Source: Bifidobacterium breve
Lineage (GTDB): Bacteria > Actinomycetota > Actinomycetes > Nanopelagicales > Nanopelagicaceae
Assembly (NCBI GenBank): GCA_945883675.1
Contig: CAMCYA010000002.1
Location: 1-64,000, forward strand
Direction of reading: 5' to 3'
Length of the DNA stretch: 64,000 bases
Each line of letters starts with the position of its first letter. Positions within the stretch are counted from its first letter, which is position 1. Below, one piece after another: positions 53,069 through 63,990 of this stretch. Both the position numbers and the translations under genes were made by a program. The notes under the pieces are model-generated. The model saw only the letters and a list, made by a program, of their open reading frames with translations. It was not told where the DNA came from and searched no databases.

Positions 53069-55777
53069 TCAACCAGTATTTCGAAGGCCTGCTGCCACTC
53101 CGTTAATAGTGAGCAGTAAAGCTCGGCGCAAAACTGGATCCACAGCGCTATCTGCTTCGCGTACACGCTTCAAGAGATTGATCTGAAGCAAATGAATGGG
53201 AGAAAGATAAGCATCACGCACTTGTAAAGTTCGCGCCAAAATCTCTTGATCTCCAAGCAGCGTCTTTTCTCCCGTTAATTTCAGAATCTCTGAAACGGTT
53301 AGATCGAACTCACTTTTGATCTCATCCAAGAAGTGGTGAAGTTCTTTTGGAACTAAGGCCTCAACATATCGCTGAGCGAGTTCCAAATCAGTTTTTGCTA
53401 GCGTCATCTCAACATTACTTATGAAAGTAGTAAAGAAGTGCCACTCCTTAAGCATTTTCTTCAATAGTTTTGAGTGTCCAGCTTCTCGAGCAGCCTTCAA
53501 CCCTGTTCCAACGCCAAACCAACCCGGAACAATCTGACGCGACTGAGTCCATCCAAAGACCCATGGGATAGCGCGCAAAGAATCTAAACCACTTGAAGCA
53601 TCAGGACGACGTGAAGGTCGTGAACCCAAGAACATTTCACCTAACTGCTCCACTGGGGTAGATGCATAAAAATATGCTGGAAGATCTGGTTTTTCAATCA
53701 AAGTTCGGTACTGCTTAAAGGATGCATCACTTACTAACTGCATGCAATCTCCCCACGCAGTTAACTCTTCTTTGTTCTGCCTTGGTCCACGATTTAAAAC
53801 TATTGCTTCTAATGATGCGGCAAGTGTTAATTCAATGTTCTCTCTAGCAAGTGATGCCAGTGAATATTTATCGCTGATTACTTCACCTTGCTCGGTCATT
53901 TTTATTGCACCATCAACAGATCCCCAAGGCAGTGCAATGAGCGCGTCATAAGTTGGTCCACCACCACGACCAACCGAGCCACCACGTCCATGAAATAAAC
54001 AAAGTCTAACTCCGTGCTTTTTAGCTACATCTCGCAGAGATCTCTGTGCACGATGGATCTCCCACTGGCTTGTTGCAATTCCTGCATCTTTGTTTGAGTC
54101 CGAGTAGCCGAGCATTACTTCTTGCTTGTCTCCGCGTAATGCAATCAGTTGACGGTATGTCGGATTACTTAAAAGTTTATCTAAGATCTCACCTGATGAT
54201 CGAAGCTCAGCAACAGTTTCTAATAGTGGTGCAAATCCAATTCTTACCTTTTTGTCTTTGAGTGAGACTAAGCCTGCTTGTTGTGCGATAACTATTGGTG
54301 CGATTAAATCATCGGCTCCCTTAGTCATTGATACTATGTATGTTTCAATTGACTCTGGACCAAATCGGTCAATCAAATCGTTTATCGCAACGAAGGTATC
54401 AAAAACTCTTTTTCCTGAAGCATCTAGAGTTGAAATATCAAAGGAAGTGTTTTCTGCAATCATTTTAGTTAGAAGTTCAAATTTCTCATCATGAGATTTA
54501 CCGAGGTATCCCTGTATTCCTAATACCTGATTTAAAAGGTTGTGATGAGCATCAGAGTGCTCGCGAATATCCATCGTTGCATGGGTTATTCCAAAGGCTG
54601 CGACCGTGCGAATTGTTCGCTCAAGTAAGCCCGTGGCTATCAGCTCTCCACGATGTGCCAATAATGAATCTCGCATCAAGACTAAGTCAGCAAGTAGTTC
54701 AGCAGTATTTTCGTAGTCGCGGTTTGCAACATGAGGAGCTCCTACTGCATGGCGATCGCGGGTAAATGCTAAACGATGCACAATTGCCGTTGCCTTGAGT
54801 CGATATGGTTCTTCAGCGTTTAGACGCAAAAACCTAGGTTCGAACTCTGGAATATTTTTTATGTCTTTTTCAACTGATGCAGAAAGCTCAGGAGTAGCAC
54901 CAACTATGTTGGTTGAAACAGACAACATTTGACGAAGCTCGTTCATTGCAGCAATTGTTACTCGTATGGAATGGCCAACTTGTAAAACCATGGCCTTAGT
55001 TGTTATTTCAGCAGTAATGTTTGGATTACCGTCTCGATCTCCACCGATCCAGTTGCCAAAAGATAGTGGCCGTGCAGTTACAGGTAAAACGACATCAATT
55101 CGCTTTAGCTCTTTTGCAAAGTCATTCAAAACCTCTGGAACAGTTTGAGTAAATAAATCATCAAGATAGTACAGAGCGTTTAATGCCTCATCTAAAGGCT
55201 CGGGCTGTCCTAAACGAAGCTCATCTGTCTGCCACAGTAAATCAATGTTTTCAGCCAGTCGATCTTGCTGTGATGCATTCTCAGGATCATTAAGTAAATC
55301 TGCAATCGCTCCCAGTTTTTTAAGCACTGAACGGCGAGCTGCCTCTGTTGGATGAGCAGTAAAAACTGGGCGCACAGACATTTCACTAACCCACTGTGTT
55401 ATCTCTTCTTTATTGAGATGGTGGCCGGGTGTCTGCTGCAAGAGCGCCTCTTCGATTCGATCTACTGCCCGTACAAGCCAGGAACCTCCTGTTGCGCGCG
55501 AAAGAGAAAGAACTCGTGCACGGTGAATCTGTTCAGCAACATTTGCTAAATTAAAGTAGGTACTAAAAGCTCTCGCTAGTTGCACTGACTCAACATCAGT
55601 TATGTTTGCTAAAACCTCTTGACTAGAGCCCTCACGCACAGATTTGCGAACTGCTTCAACAAGTTCAAAGAGTGCTGGACCTTCTTGACGAACCAATGTT
55701 TGCCCCAAAAGATCTGCCAACTGCCGCACATCACTACGCAATCCAGCATCATCATCGGCAATTTTGCTGTGGCTCAT
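53069..55777 (-). CDS. ppc: phosphoenolpyruvate carboxylase
   Basis: 902 residues, full length. VFTAHPTEAARRSVLKKLG holds the catalytic His, GNWIGGDRDGNPN, LGYSDSNKDAGI and LFHGRGGSVGRGGGP the other active-site loops, and the C-terminus is GLRNTG as in all active enzymes. It carboxylates PEP to oxaloacetate to refill the citric acid cycle, and so competes with PTS enzyme I for PEP. It stands on the minus strand inside the otherwise plus-strand Rv1014-Rv1026-like block, between pth and mfd. Confidence 0.97.
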   Translation of the reverse strand: MSHSKIADDDAGLRSDVRQLADLLGQTLVRQEGPALFELVEAVRKSVREGSSQEVLANITDVESVQLARAFSTYFNLANVAEQIHRARVLSLSRATGGSWLVRAVDRIEEALLQQTPGHHLNKEEITQWVSEMSVRPVFTAHPTEAARRSVLKKLGAIADLLNDPENASQQDRLAENIDLLWQTDELRLGQPEPLDEALNALYYLDDLFTQTVPEVLNDFAKELKRIDVVLPVTARPLSFGNWIGGDRDGNPNITAEITTKAMVLQVGHSIRVTIAAMNELRQMLSVSTNIVGATPELSASVEKDIKNIPEFEPRFLRLNAEEPYRLKATAIVHRLAFTRDRHAVGAPHVANRDYENTAELLADLVLMRDSLLAHRGELIATGLLERTIRTVAAFGITHATMDIREHSDAHHNLLNQVLGIQGYLGKSHDEKFELLTKMIAENTSFDISTLDASGKRVFDTFVAINDLIDRFGPESIETYIVSMTKGADDLIAPIVIAQQAGLVSLKDKKVRIGFAPLLETVAELRSSGEILDKLLSNPTYRQLIALRGDKQEVMLGYSDSNKDAGIATSQWEIHRAQRSLRDVAKKHGVRLCLFHGRGGSVGRGGGPTYDALIALPWGSVDGAIKMTEQGEVISDKYSLASLARENIELTLAASLEAIVLNRGPRQNKEELTAWGDCMQLVSDASFKQYRTLIEKPDLPAYFYASTPVEQLGEMFLGSRPSRRPDASSGLDSLRAIPWVFGWTQSRQIVPGWFGVGTGLKAAREAGHSKLLKKMLKEWHFFTTFISNVEMTLAKTDLELAQRYVEALVPKELHHFLDEIKSEFDLTVSEILKLTGEKTLLGDQEILARTLQVRDAYLSPIHLLQINLLKRVREADSAVDPVLRRALLLTINGVAAGLRNTG

Positions 55778-55846
55778 TACCGAATCATCTCAGGTATGTC
55801 CTCAGGGCTCAAAACAAATAGAATCTGCCTTGTTAGCCCCCTTTTT

Positions 55847-55866
55847 ACTACCCAACCCTGGGTAGT
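55847..55866. promoter_or_regulatory. perfect palindrome between ppc and mfd
   Basis: ACTACCCA and TGGGTAGT are 8-bp perfect arms around ACCC, inside a wider GCCCC...GGGGC pairing. It lies 36 bp before the mfd start and 70 bp before the ppc start. Either an operator serving both genes or a hairpin in the mfd leader would fit. Confidence 0.45.
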
Positions 55867-55901
55867 TAGAAGTTGGGGCCTTATGGCATTGGAGGCAGCA
55901 C

Positions 55902-58900
55902 GTGCGCGGACTAATTCCCATGCTTTCGCTACAACCAAGCAGTGCGCAGCATGTTGTTGGTCCTTCATCTACATTTGCATTTCTTTTAGCGGCACGTGCA
56001 AAGACACATCCATTACTAGTGGTTACAAGTTCAAGTAGAAGTAGTGAAGATTTAGTAAATGAACTTCGAGAGCTACATGACAATGTTATTGAATTTCCAG
56101 CCTGGGAGACTTTGCCCCACGAGCGATTGAGTCCACGCAGTGACACTGTGGCATTGAGAATTCAATCTCTATATGCACTCAAGGAAAAACAAAAAGAGCA
56201 TCCAATTATTGTGACTCCGGTTAGAGGTGTCATACATCGGATCATTAGTGATTTAGGTTCAAGTCCAGTTTTAAAACTTCAAGTAGGACAAGAACAAAGC
56301 CTAGAAGAACTGATCCGACATTTATCCTCACTTGCATACACCAGAACAGATCTAGTCGAACGTCGCGGGGAGTTTGCAGTCCGTGGCGGAATTGTCGATC
56401 TCTTTTTGCCACTGAGCAATTACCCAATCCGAATAGATTTTTTTGGCGATGAGATAGAAGATCTTTGTTATTTTGAAACCTCTGATCAACGAACATTAAA
56501 GCCGGTAGAGGGCAATATCGCCATATTTGCCTGCCGGGAACTTTTACTGACAGATGATGTAAAAAAGCGTGCTCTCATGGCAAAGAGTGAAAATCTAGGC
56601 GCAGCCGAAATGCTCGACAAAATAAGCGAAGGAATTGTTTTTGAAGGCATGGAATCTCTCATACCTTTGCTTATTGAAAAGACTGAAACTTTATTGTCAA
56701 GAGTACCTGCCAACACAGAAATAGTTTTTATCGACGAACAACGGATTGCATCCAGGGCCGATGATTTACTGGGCACAAATGAAGAGTTTCTCAACGCATC
56801 TTGGTCCAACGCGGCTCTTGGAGCCGTTGCACCAATTCATCACGGATTAGAGACCTATATTTCTTGGAAAGAGTTAGAGGAGGAGATCACCGCCAACAAA
56901 TTAACTCGAGCAGAGTTGAGTACATATGGAAGTGATTTAGTTGAGGGGACAAATTTTCTTGACTACAGCGCCATTGACCCGATGCGCGGTGATGTTGAGC
57001 GCACGGTAGAAGCACTTCGGCAAGCCCTAGAAAAAAATCAAAGAGTTGTTTTTGCCACCCATGGCCATGGAATGTTAGAGCGGTATGCCGGAATATTTCG
57101 AGGAGCTGATCTACCCGTAAATATCATCGAAAAACTAGATGATATGCCCCTTAAAGGAAGTATCAACCTCACTACTTCTGTCATTACTCATGGTTTTGAA
57201 AGTGAATCCGATCAGATCTTTTTCATGACCGAAAGAGATTTAACTGGAAGTAAAGGCAGCGTAAAAGATAGCGAGAGATTGCCAACTAAAAGAAAGAAAG
57301 CTATCGATCCTTTAGAGCTTAAAACCGGTGATTTCATTGTCCATGAACAACATGGAATTGGTCGCTATGTTGAATTAATGCAACGAACTGTTGGAGGAGT
57401 AACCCGCGAATATTTAATTATTGAGTATGCCTCGGCCAAACGTGGGCAACCTGGTGATCGAATATTTGTTCCAACAGACACATTGGAACAAGTCTCTAAG
57501 TATGTTGGTGGCGAAGCCCCAACTGTTCACCGAATTGGAAGTGGTGAATGGCAAAAAGCAAAAGGCCGAGCACGCAAAGCTGTTCGCCAAATTGCGGGAG
57601 AATTAATAAGACTTTATGCAGCACGAACAAGTTCACCTGGATTTGCATTCTCACCAGATACACCGTGGCAGAGAGAGTTAGAAGATTCATTTTCCTATAT
57701 TGAAACTCCAGATCAACTTTCAACTATCGATGAAGTCAAAGCTGATATGGAGCGGCCATATCCGATGGATCGTATTATCTGTGGCGATGTTGGGTACGGA
57801 AAAACTGAGATTGCAATCCGAGCTGCATTTAAAGCAGTACAAGATGGAAAGCAAGTTGCAATATTGGTTCCAACAACTCTTCTAGTTCAACAACACAGTA
57901 AAACTTTTGCAGAAAGATACTCTGGATTTCCAATAAAAGTAGCAGGTTTATCACGCTTTAATTCAGTCAAAGAAAGTAAAGAGATACTCACGGCGTTAGC
58001 AGCAGGCAGTGTTGATGTTGTCATTGGAACACATCGAATTCTCTCAAATGATGTTCAGTTTAAAGATCTTGGACTTGTAGTCGTTGATGAGGAACAACGC
58101 TTCGGTGTTGAGCAAAAAGAGTCTTTAAAAAAACTACGAACTACAGTCGATGTTTTAGCAATGTCAGCCACACCTATTCCGCGCACATTAGAGATGGCAG
58201 TAACTGGAATTCGCGAGATGTCTACGATAACTACACCTCCTGAAGAACGTCATCCTATTTTGACTTACGTTGGTCCAGCAGAGGATGCTCAGATTGCTGC
58301 GGCTATTCATCGTGAACTCTTACGAGATGGTCAGATTTTTTATCTACATAATCGTGTTGAAAGTATCGATCGAACTGCCGTTCACTTAAAAGAGTTGGTA
58401 CCTGAGGCGCGTATTCGTGTGGCTCATGGCCAAATGTCAGAAGGTGAGTTAGAAGATGTCATTCTGGCATTTTGGAACCGTGATTTTGATCTTTTAGTTT
58501 GTACAACAATTGTGGAGAGCGGCTTGGATATTCAGAATGCAAATACTTTAATTGTTGAAAGAGCTGATCGATTTGGACTTTCACAGCTTCATCAAATTCG
58601 AGGTCGGGTTGGTAGAGGCCGAGAAAGAGCCTATGCATATTTTTTATACTCTGCCGAAGAGCCACTCTCAGAGTTAGCGCACGAGCGCTTAACCACAATC
58701 GCTACAAACACCGACTTAGGTTCAGGAATGAGGGTTGCATTAAAGGATTTAGAGATTCGGGGAGCAGGAAATCTTTTGGGTGGTGAACAGTCTGGCCATA
58801 TTGCAGATGTTGGTTTTGATTTATACATGAGAATGGTTGGAGAAGCCGTTCAAGAATACAAATCTGGGATTATCGAAACCGAGGAGAAAATTTTAGAGTG

Positions 58901-59354
58901 CAAAGTTGAACTGCCAATAAATGCACATCTTTCAACGCAGTATGTGCCTGGTGAGCGTTTGCGGTTAGATCTCTATAGAAGATTGGCTGACGTTAAATCT
59001 GCAGAGGATGTAAATTCAATCGAATCTGAACTCCTTGATCGCTTTGGAGCACTTCCAGAGGAAGCAAAGTCTTTACTTGGCGTTGCATCTTTGCGGGCAC
59101 AGGCCAAAGCCTTGAAGTTAACTGAAGTTGTTGTGCAAGGAAAACTTTTGCGTCTTTCGCCTTTAGTTTTACCGGAATCAAAGCAGCTTCGATTGGCACG
59201 TATGTATCCCGGATCTATTTATAAGGCCACCACAAACACCGTATTGGTTGCCTTACCCAAAGCAGCAGTCTGGAACCCGTCTGCGAACGCTCCAGAAATA
59301 GTGGATACTTCTCTTCTGGCCTGGGTCGTTGAGGCCCTTAATCAACTTGGCTAA
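55902..59354 (+). CDS. mfd: transcription-repair coupling factor
   Basis: 1150 residues from the GTG at 55902, supported by GGAGG six bases upstream; ATG 55920 is an alternative. The N-terminal UvrB-homology module lacks ATPase function, as usual. The RNA polymerase-binding domain starts at [21 protein letters not shown] (about 470). Then come the translocase motifs [38 protein letters not shown] and the TRG motif region [17 protein letters not shown]. It frees stalled RNA polymerase and recruits UvrA. Confidence 0.97.
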   Translation: MRGLIPMLSLQPSSAQHVVGPSSTFAFLLAARAKTHPLLVVTSSSRSSEDLVNELRELHDNVIEFPAWETLPHERLSPRSDTVALRIQSLYALKEKQKEHPIIVTPVRGVIHRIISDLGSSPVLKLQVGQEQSLEELIRHLSSLAYTRTDLVERRGEFAVRGGIVDLFLPLSNYPIRIDFFGDEIEDLCYFETSDQRTLKPVEGNIAIFACRELLLTDDVKKRALMAKSENLGAAEMLDKISEGIVFEGMESLIPLLIEKTETLLSRVPANTEIVFIDEQRIASRADDLLGTNEEFLNASWSNAALGAVAPIHHGLETYISWKELEEEITANKLTRAELSTYGSDLVEGTNFLDYSAIDPMRGDVERTVEALRQALEKNQRVVFATHGHGMLERYAGIFRGADLPVNIIEKLDDMPLKGSINLTTSVITHGFESESDQIFFMTERDLTGSKGSVKDSERLPTKRKKAIDPLELKTGDFIVHEQHGIGRYVELMQRTVGGVTREYLIIEYASAKRGQPGDRIFVPTDTLEQVSKYVGGEAPTVHRIGSGEWQKAKGRARKAVRQIAGELIRLYAARTSSPGFAFSPDTPWQRELEDSFSYIETPDQLSTIDEVKADMERPYPMDRIICGDVGYGKTEIAIRAAFKAVQDGKQVAILVPTTLLVQQHSKTFAERYSGFPIKVAGLSRFNSVKESKEILTALAAGSVDVVIGTHRILSNDVQFKDLGLVVVDEEQRFGVEQKESLKKLRTTVDVLAMSATPIPRTLEMAVTGIREMSTITTPPEERHPILTYVGPAEDAQIAAAIHRELLRDGQIFYLHNRVESIDRTAVHLKELVPEARIRVAHGQMSEGELEDVILAFWNRDFDLLVCTTIVESGLDIQNANTLIVERADRFGLSQLHQIRGRVGRGRERAYAYFLYSAEEPLSELAHERLTTIATNTDLGSGMRVALKDLEIRGAGNLLGGEQSGHIADVGFDLYMRMVGEAVQEYKSGIIETEEKILECKVELPINAHLSTQYVPGERLRLDLYRRLADVKSAEDVNSIESELLDRFGALPEEAKSLLGVASLRAQAKALKLTEVVVQGKLLRLSPLVLPESKQLRLARMYPGSIYKATTNTVLVALPKAAVWNPSANAPEIVDTSLLAWVVEALNQLG

Positions 59355-59375
59355 GCAAGAGAAGGCGGGATAGTC

Positions 59376-59981
59376 GTGAAAAAACTCCTTACAGTTGTAG
59401 TTGCTTCGATTGCAGTGGTACTTACAGGATGTGCCCAAGTTGGTGCAGCAGCAACAGTTGGCGGAGTTCGTATCTCACAAGCTACTGTTCAAGGAAGTGT
59501 TGATTCAATTCTCGCCGAACGCAGTGGAACTGACACATCACAGATGCAACTTGAAACTGGCGAAACACTTAACCGATCACAACTGCGTTTTCATTTGTTT
59601 GGAACGCTTCTTCGCGAAGTAGGGGCAGAATTAAAAATCACAGTTTCAAAGGCTGAGATTGATAGTCAGAGAGCGGCAATTTTGCAACAAGTAGGAGGAG
59701 CTGATCAGCTTCCTATTGCACTCGTCGCTGCAGGTATTGCCCCACAAGATTTAGATTTATATATCGAAGCAATAACTTTCTCAGACAAAATTGGTAATCT
59801 CATTACAGCAAGTGGAGTTCCTGAAGAACAAATTGGAACAGAGATTCAGAGATTAATGACTGCAAAAGCAAAAGAACTTGGCATAACTGTCAATCCTAGA
59901 TACGGTACTTGGGATCCAGAGAGTGCAGATGTTGTTGCAAATGATGCAGCAGGTTCCGCAGTTACTCCATCAGGAAACTAA
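59376..59981 (+). CDS. SurA-N-like lipoprotein without PPIase domain
   Basis: 201 residues. The signal peptide ends in the lipobox VLTGCAQ (Cys19). The rest is helical and resembles the N-terminal chaperone part of SurA/PrsA-type foldases (VGGVRISQATVQGSVDSIL, LFGTLLREVGAELKITVSKAEID). No parvulin or cyclophilin domain follows. It starts with GTG after the mfd stop by 21 bp and is followed by mazG after 6 bp. It probably acts as a lipid-anchored chaperone outside the membrane. Confidence 0.75.
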   Translation: MKKLLTVVVASIAVVLTGCAQVGAAATVGGVRISQATVQGSVDSILAERSGTDTSQMQLETGETLNRSQLRFHLFGTLLREVGAELKITVSKAEIDSQRAAILQQVGGADQLPIALVAAGIAPQDLDLYIEAITFSDKIGNLITASGVPEEQIGTEIQRLMTAKAKELGITVNPRYGTWDPESADVVANDAAGSAVTPSGN

Positions 59982-59987
59982 AGAACA

Positions 59988-60635
59988 ATGCAGGGATCTC
60001 AGCTTCAACGTTTAGTTGAAGTCATGGATACGTTGCGCTCTCCTGGGGGATGCCCGTGGGATGCTGAGCAGTCCCATGAGTCCTTACTGAAGTATCTTCT
60101 TGAAGAGTCTTACGAATTTATTGAGGCGGTTGAAAACGGAAACCGCATTGATATGCGAGAAGAGTTGGGGGATGTTTTACTCCAAGTTTATTTCCATGCT
60201 CGCATGGCAGAGGATCATCCAACAGATCCATTTACGATTGAAGAAGTTGCACAGGGAATCGCCGAGAAGTTAATTCGCAGGCACCCTCATGTCTTTGCAG
60301 GCCTTGAAGTTAAAGATTCTGAAGAAGTACTTGAAAATTGGGAAGAGATTAAAAAGAAGGAAAAAGGTAGAACTTCACCAGTAGATGGGGTCGCTCTTTC
60401 ACAGCCAGCGCTACCGCTACTTGAAAAACTCTTGCATCGCGCCGAAAAATATAAAGTACAAGTAGACAGCCCTTCGGCAAATTCATTAGAGGCCGTTGCA
60501 GATGAAAGCGCAGTGGGTCAAGCCCTGCATGCTGTTATTGCATGGGCTCATGCCAATGGAATTGATGCTGAGGCGGCCCTTCGCAAGGAAGCGTTGCGAG
60601 TTAGTAATCAGATTAGTTCAAAAACTCAGAGTTAA
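59988..60635 (+). CDS. mazG: nucleoside triphosphate pyrophosphohydrolase MazG
   Basis: 215 residues. LRSPGGCPWDAEQSHESL, LLEESYEFIEAVENG and REELGDVLLQVYFHARMA give the EExxE...ExxD metal site, and a degenerate second repeat covers the C-terminal third (ADESAVGQALHAVIAWAHANGID). It hydrolyses NTPs, including aberrant ones and possibly ppGpp-related targets. Gene order mfd-mazG-eno is mycobacterial. Confidence 0.93.
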   Translation: MQGSQLQRLVEVMDTLRSPGGCPWDAEQSHESLLKYLLEESYEFIEAVENGNRIDMREELGDVLLQVYFHARMAEDHPTDPFTIEEVAQGIAEKLIRRHPHVFAGLEVKDSEEVLENWEEIKKKEKGRTSPVDGVALSQPALPLLEKLLHRAEKYKVQVDSPSANSLEAVADESAVGQALHAVIAWAHANGIDAEAALRKEALRVSNQISSKTQS

Positions 60636-60714
60636 CTCACGGTAGTATTGGTCCTATACCTTTAGAAAAAACATTTGATCCAGTGCGATTTCAGAGTTGA
60701 GGTCGGCAAGATGA

Positions 60715-62013
<1,299 letters not shown>

Positions 62014-62022
62014 GAATTAGCC

Positions 62023-62424
62023 ATGGCGCGTCGACAATTAAACTTTCGTCGTCGTACCAACAATCGTGCGTTGGCATTTATTGTGATTCTTTTTGTATTG
62101 ACCTTAGCAATTGCACCGCCTGTAAAACATTACTTCACACAACGTGCTCAAATTAACTCGCTCGAGTCTCAACTTTCTGCAGATAATGTAGCTCTGCAAA
62201 AAGCACGAGAAGAGTTATTGCGCTGGCAGGATCCTGAATACATAAAGTCACAAGCCCGTGAACGCTTACATTTCGTTTTACCGGGTGAGCGGCAATATAT
62301 TGTTGTGGACGGGTCTACGCCACCTCCACAGGAGAACACAACTGAGATTGCAAGCGCACTTACCGATGGCCAACCTTGGTATTCCAGATTGATTGCCTCG
62401 ATTAGTGAGGCCGGTAATCAGTGA
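62023..62424 (+). CDS. FtsB/DivIC-type septum formation initiator
   Basis: 133 residues. A basic N-terminus (RRQLNFRRRTNNR) is followed by one membrane span (LAFIVILFVLTLAIAPPV), then a coiled coil (about 45-75, QINSLESQLSADNVALQKAR) and the conserved DPEYIKSQARERLHFVLPGE motif of DivIC. It belongs to the FtsQLB complex of the divisome. Position after eno agrees with Rv1024. The ATG of the next gene overlaps its stop by 4 nt. Confidence 0.92.
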   Translation: MARRQLNFRRRTNNRALAFIVILFVLTLAIAPPVKHYFTQRAQINSLESQLSADNVALQKAREELLRWQDPEYIKSQARERLHFVLPGERQYIVVDGSTPPPQENTTEIASALTDGQPWYSRLIASISEAGNQ

Positions 62425-62909
62425 GAGAAGTTACACAAGCAGATCTTGATTGTATTGAAGTTCAGCTTGGTCGCACACCTCGAGATGTTCATGCAATTGC
62501 CTATCGATGTCCATGTGGCAAGCCAGCCGTTGTTGAGACACCACCACGACTTGAAGATGGAACACCGTTTCCCACTTTTTATTATGCAACCTGCCCTCGT
62601 TTAACTGCGGTTATTTCAACGCTTGAAACAACTGGATTAATGGGGCAGATGAATGATCGCCTTGAAACAGATGCGCAGCTATCAGGTGCATATGCAGCTG
62701 CACACGATGATTACATCGCAGCACGTTCTGCACTGCAAATGGATGTACCAGAAGTGGAAAATGTTTCGGCAGGAGGAATGCCAAATCGTGTTAAGTGTTT
62801 GCATTCACTTGTTGCCCATTCATTGGCGGCGGGTCCAGATGTAAACCCACTTGGCGATGAAGCCCTTGAAAAACTGCCAGAGTGGTGGAAGAGCAACCCA
62901 TGCGAGTAG
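62421..62909 (+). CDS. DUF501 domain-containing protein
   Basis: 162 residues. The conserved AIAYRCPCGKPAVVETPPRL and PTFYYATCPRLTAVISTLE with paired Cys positions, and GGMPNRVKCLHSLVAHSLA at about 125-143, define DUF501 (Rv1025 type). Function unknown; the CPC, CP and Cys-His motifs could bind metal. It starts with GTG in the overlap with the DivIC gene and its end overlaps the ppx gene by 10 bp. Confidence 0.9.
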   Translation: MREVTQADLDCIEVQLGRTPRDVHAIAYRCPCGKPAVVETPPRLEDGTPFPTFYYATCPRLTAVISTLETTGLMGQMNDRLETDAQLSGAYAAAHDDYIAARSALQMDVPEVENVSAGGMPNRVKCLHSLVAHSLAAGPDVNPLGDEALEKLPEWWKSNPCE

Positions 62910-63817
62910 CAGCAATTGACTGCGGCACCAATTCAATTCGCCTCTTAATTGCAGATGTAGAGTCAAATAAACTTCGCGAAGTTGTGCGAGATATGGAGAT
63001 AGTTCGTCTTGGTCAAGGTGTTGATCAAACTGGAGAATTTCACCCAGATGCCATAAAGCGAACACTTGCCGCAGTTGATAAATTTGCTGCAGAGATTGCA
63101 CGCCGAGGTGTTCAAAAGATTCGCTTCTGTGCAACAAGTGCAACGAGAGATGCAACTAATCGAAATTTGTTTATTGATGGAGTTCGTGAGCGCTTAGGTA
63201 TCGAAGTTGAAGTAATAACTGGTGTTGAAGAAGCAGAATTATCTTTTGTCGGTGCCATTCAAGAGTTGAATCCTAGCTTTGCTCCATTCTTAGTAGTCGA
63301 CATTGGCGGGGGCTCAACTGAGATTGTCTTTGGAAACAAGAAAGTTGAATCTGCAAAAAGTGTGAATATCGGATGTGTGCGAATGAGTGAACGCCACTTT
63401 AAAGACGATCCTCCAACTCAGAATCAAATTGAATTGGCACGGGCAGATATTCAAGAGGCCATTGCGTTAGCAGGGACTGAAGTTCCTATTACGCAAGCAA
63501 AAACTCTTGTAGCCGTAGCTGGAACTGCAACAACGGTTGCAGCAGCAGCTCTTGAGTTAAATACCTATGATCGACATTCAATCCACTTGTCACACATCTC
63601 GGCAGTACAAGTTCATGAAGTATCTGAAATGTTTAAAAACATGGATAGAAACCAGCGGATGAAACTTGGTTTCATGCATCCTGGACGAGTAGATGTAATT
63701 ACGGCTGGTTCTTTGGTTCTTTCAGAGGTAATGAAAGCGACAAGAGCTACGGAATTTATCGCCTCTGAGACAGATATTTTGGATGGCATCGCACTCTCCA
63801 TTGCCAGTGGTAGTTAA
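62900..63817 (+). CDS. ppx: Ppx/GppA exopolyphosphatase family protein (copy 2)
   Basis: 305 residues from ATG 62900; an earlier GTG-type start would extend six codons further into DUF501. RVAAIDCGTNSIRLLIADVE, ATSATRDATNR, GVEEAELSFVGAIQE and LVVDIGGGSTEIVFG are the four ASKHA motifs. It is the Rv1026 type, an exopolyphosphatase. Compared with copy 1 at 13361 it has the more canonical CGTNS N-terminus. Confidence 0.93.
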   Translation: MRVAAIDCGTNSIRLLIADVESNKLREVVRDMEIVRLGQGVDQTGEFHPDAIKRTLAAVDKFAAEIARRGVQKIRFCATSATRDATNRNLFIDGVRERLGIEVEVITGVEEAELSFVGAIQELNPSFAPFLVVDIGGGSTEIVFGNKKVESAKSVNIGCVRMSERHFKDDPPTQNQIELARADIQEAIALAGTEVPITQAKTLVAVAGTATTVAAAALELNTYDRHSIHLSHISAVQVHEVSEMFKNMDRNQRMKLGFMHPGRVDVITAGSLVLSEVMKATRATEFIASETDILDGIALSIASGS

Positions 63818-63839
63818 GACATGAGTAGGTTGAGTATTT

Positions 63840-63868
63840 TGATCGAGACAATAATGGGATTTCGATCA
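63840..63868. terminator. inverted repeat after ppx
   Basis: TGATCGA and TCGATCA are perfect 7-bp arms separated by 15 bp, 23 bp after the ppx stop and before the last tRNA. Only a weak T content follows, so the terminator call is tentative. Confidence 0.35.
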
Positions 63869-63914
63869 GTAAATTAAGTGTAGATTTACCCCCGCTTGTG
63901 ACTAACTTGGTAAC

Positions 63915-63990
63915 GCCCCGATAGCCCAATGGCAGAGGCAGAGGACTTAAAATCCTCCCAGTGTGGGTTCGACCCCCACTCGGGGCACCA
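63915..63990 (+). tRNA. tRNA with anticodon UAA (Leu codon UUA) but short variable loop, CCA encoded
   Basis: Acceptor GCCCCGA pairs perfectly with TCGGGGC, discriminator A, then CCA at 63988-63990. The D-stem is three pairs (GCC/GGC). The anticodon stem GAGGA/TCCTC closes loop CTTAAAA with TAA at 63948-63950. The variable loop is only five bases (CCAGT), and the T-stem GTGGG/CCCAC is perfect. A Leu tRNA should have a long variable arm. It is the only one of four tRNAs here with encoded CCA. Confidence 0.9.
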
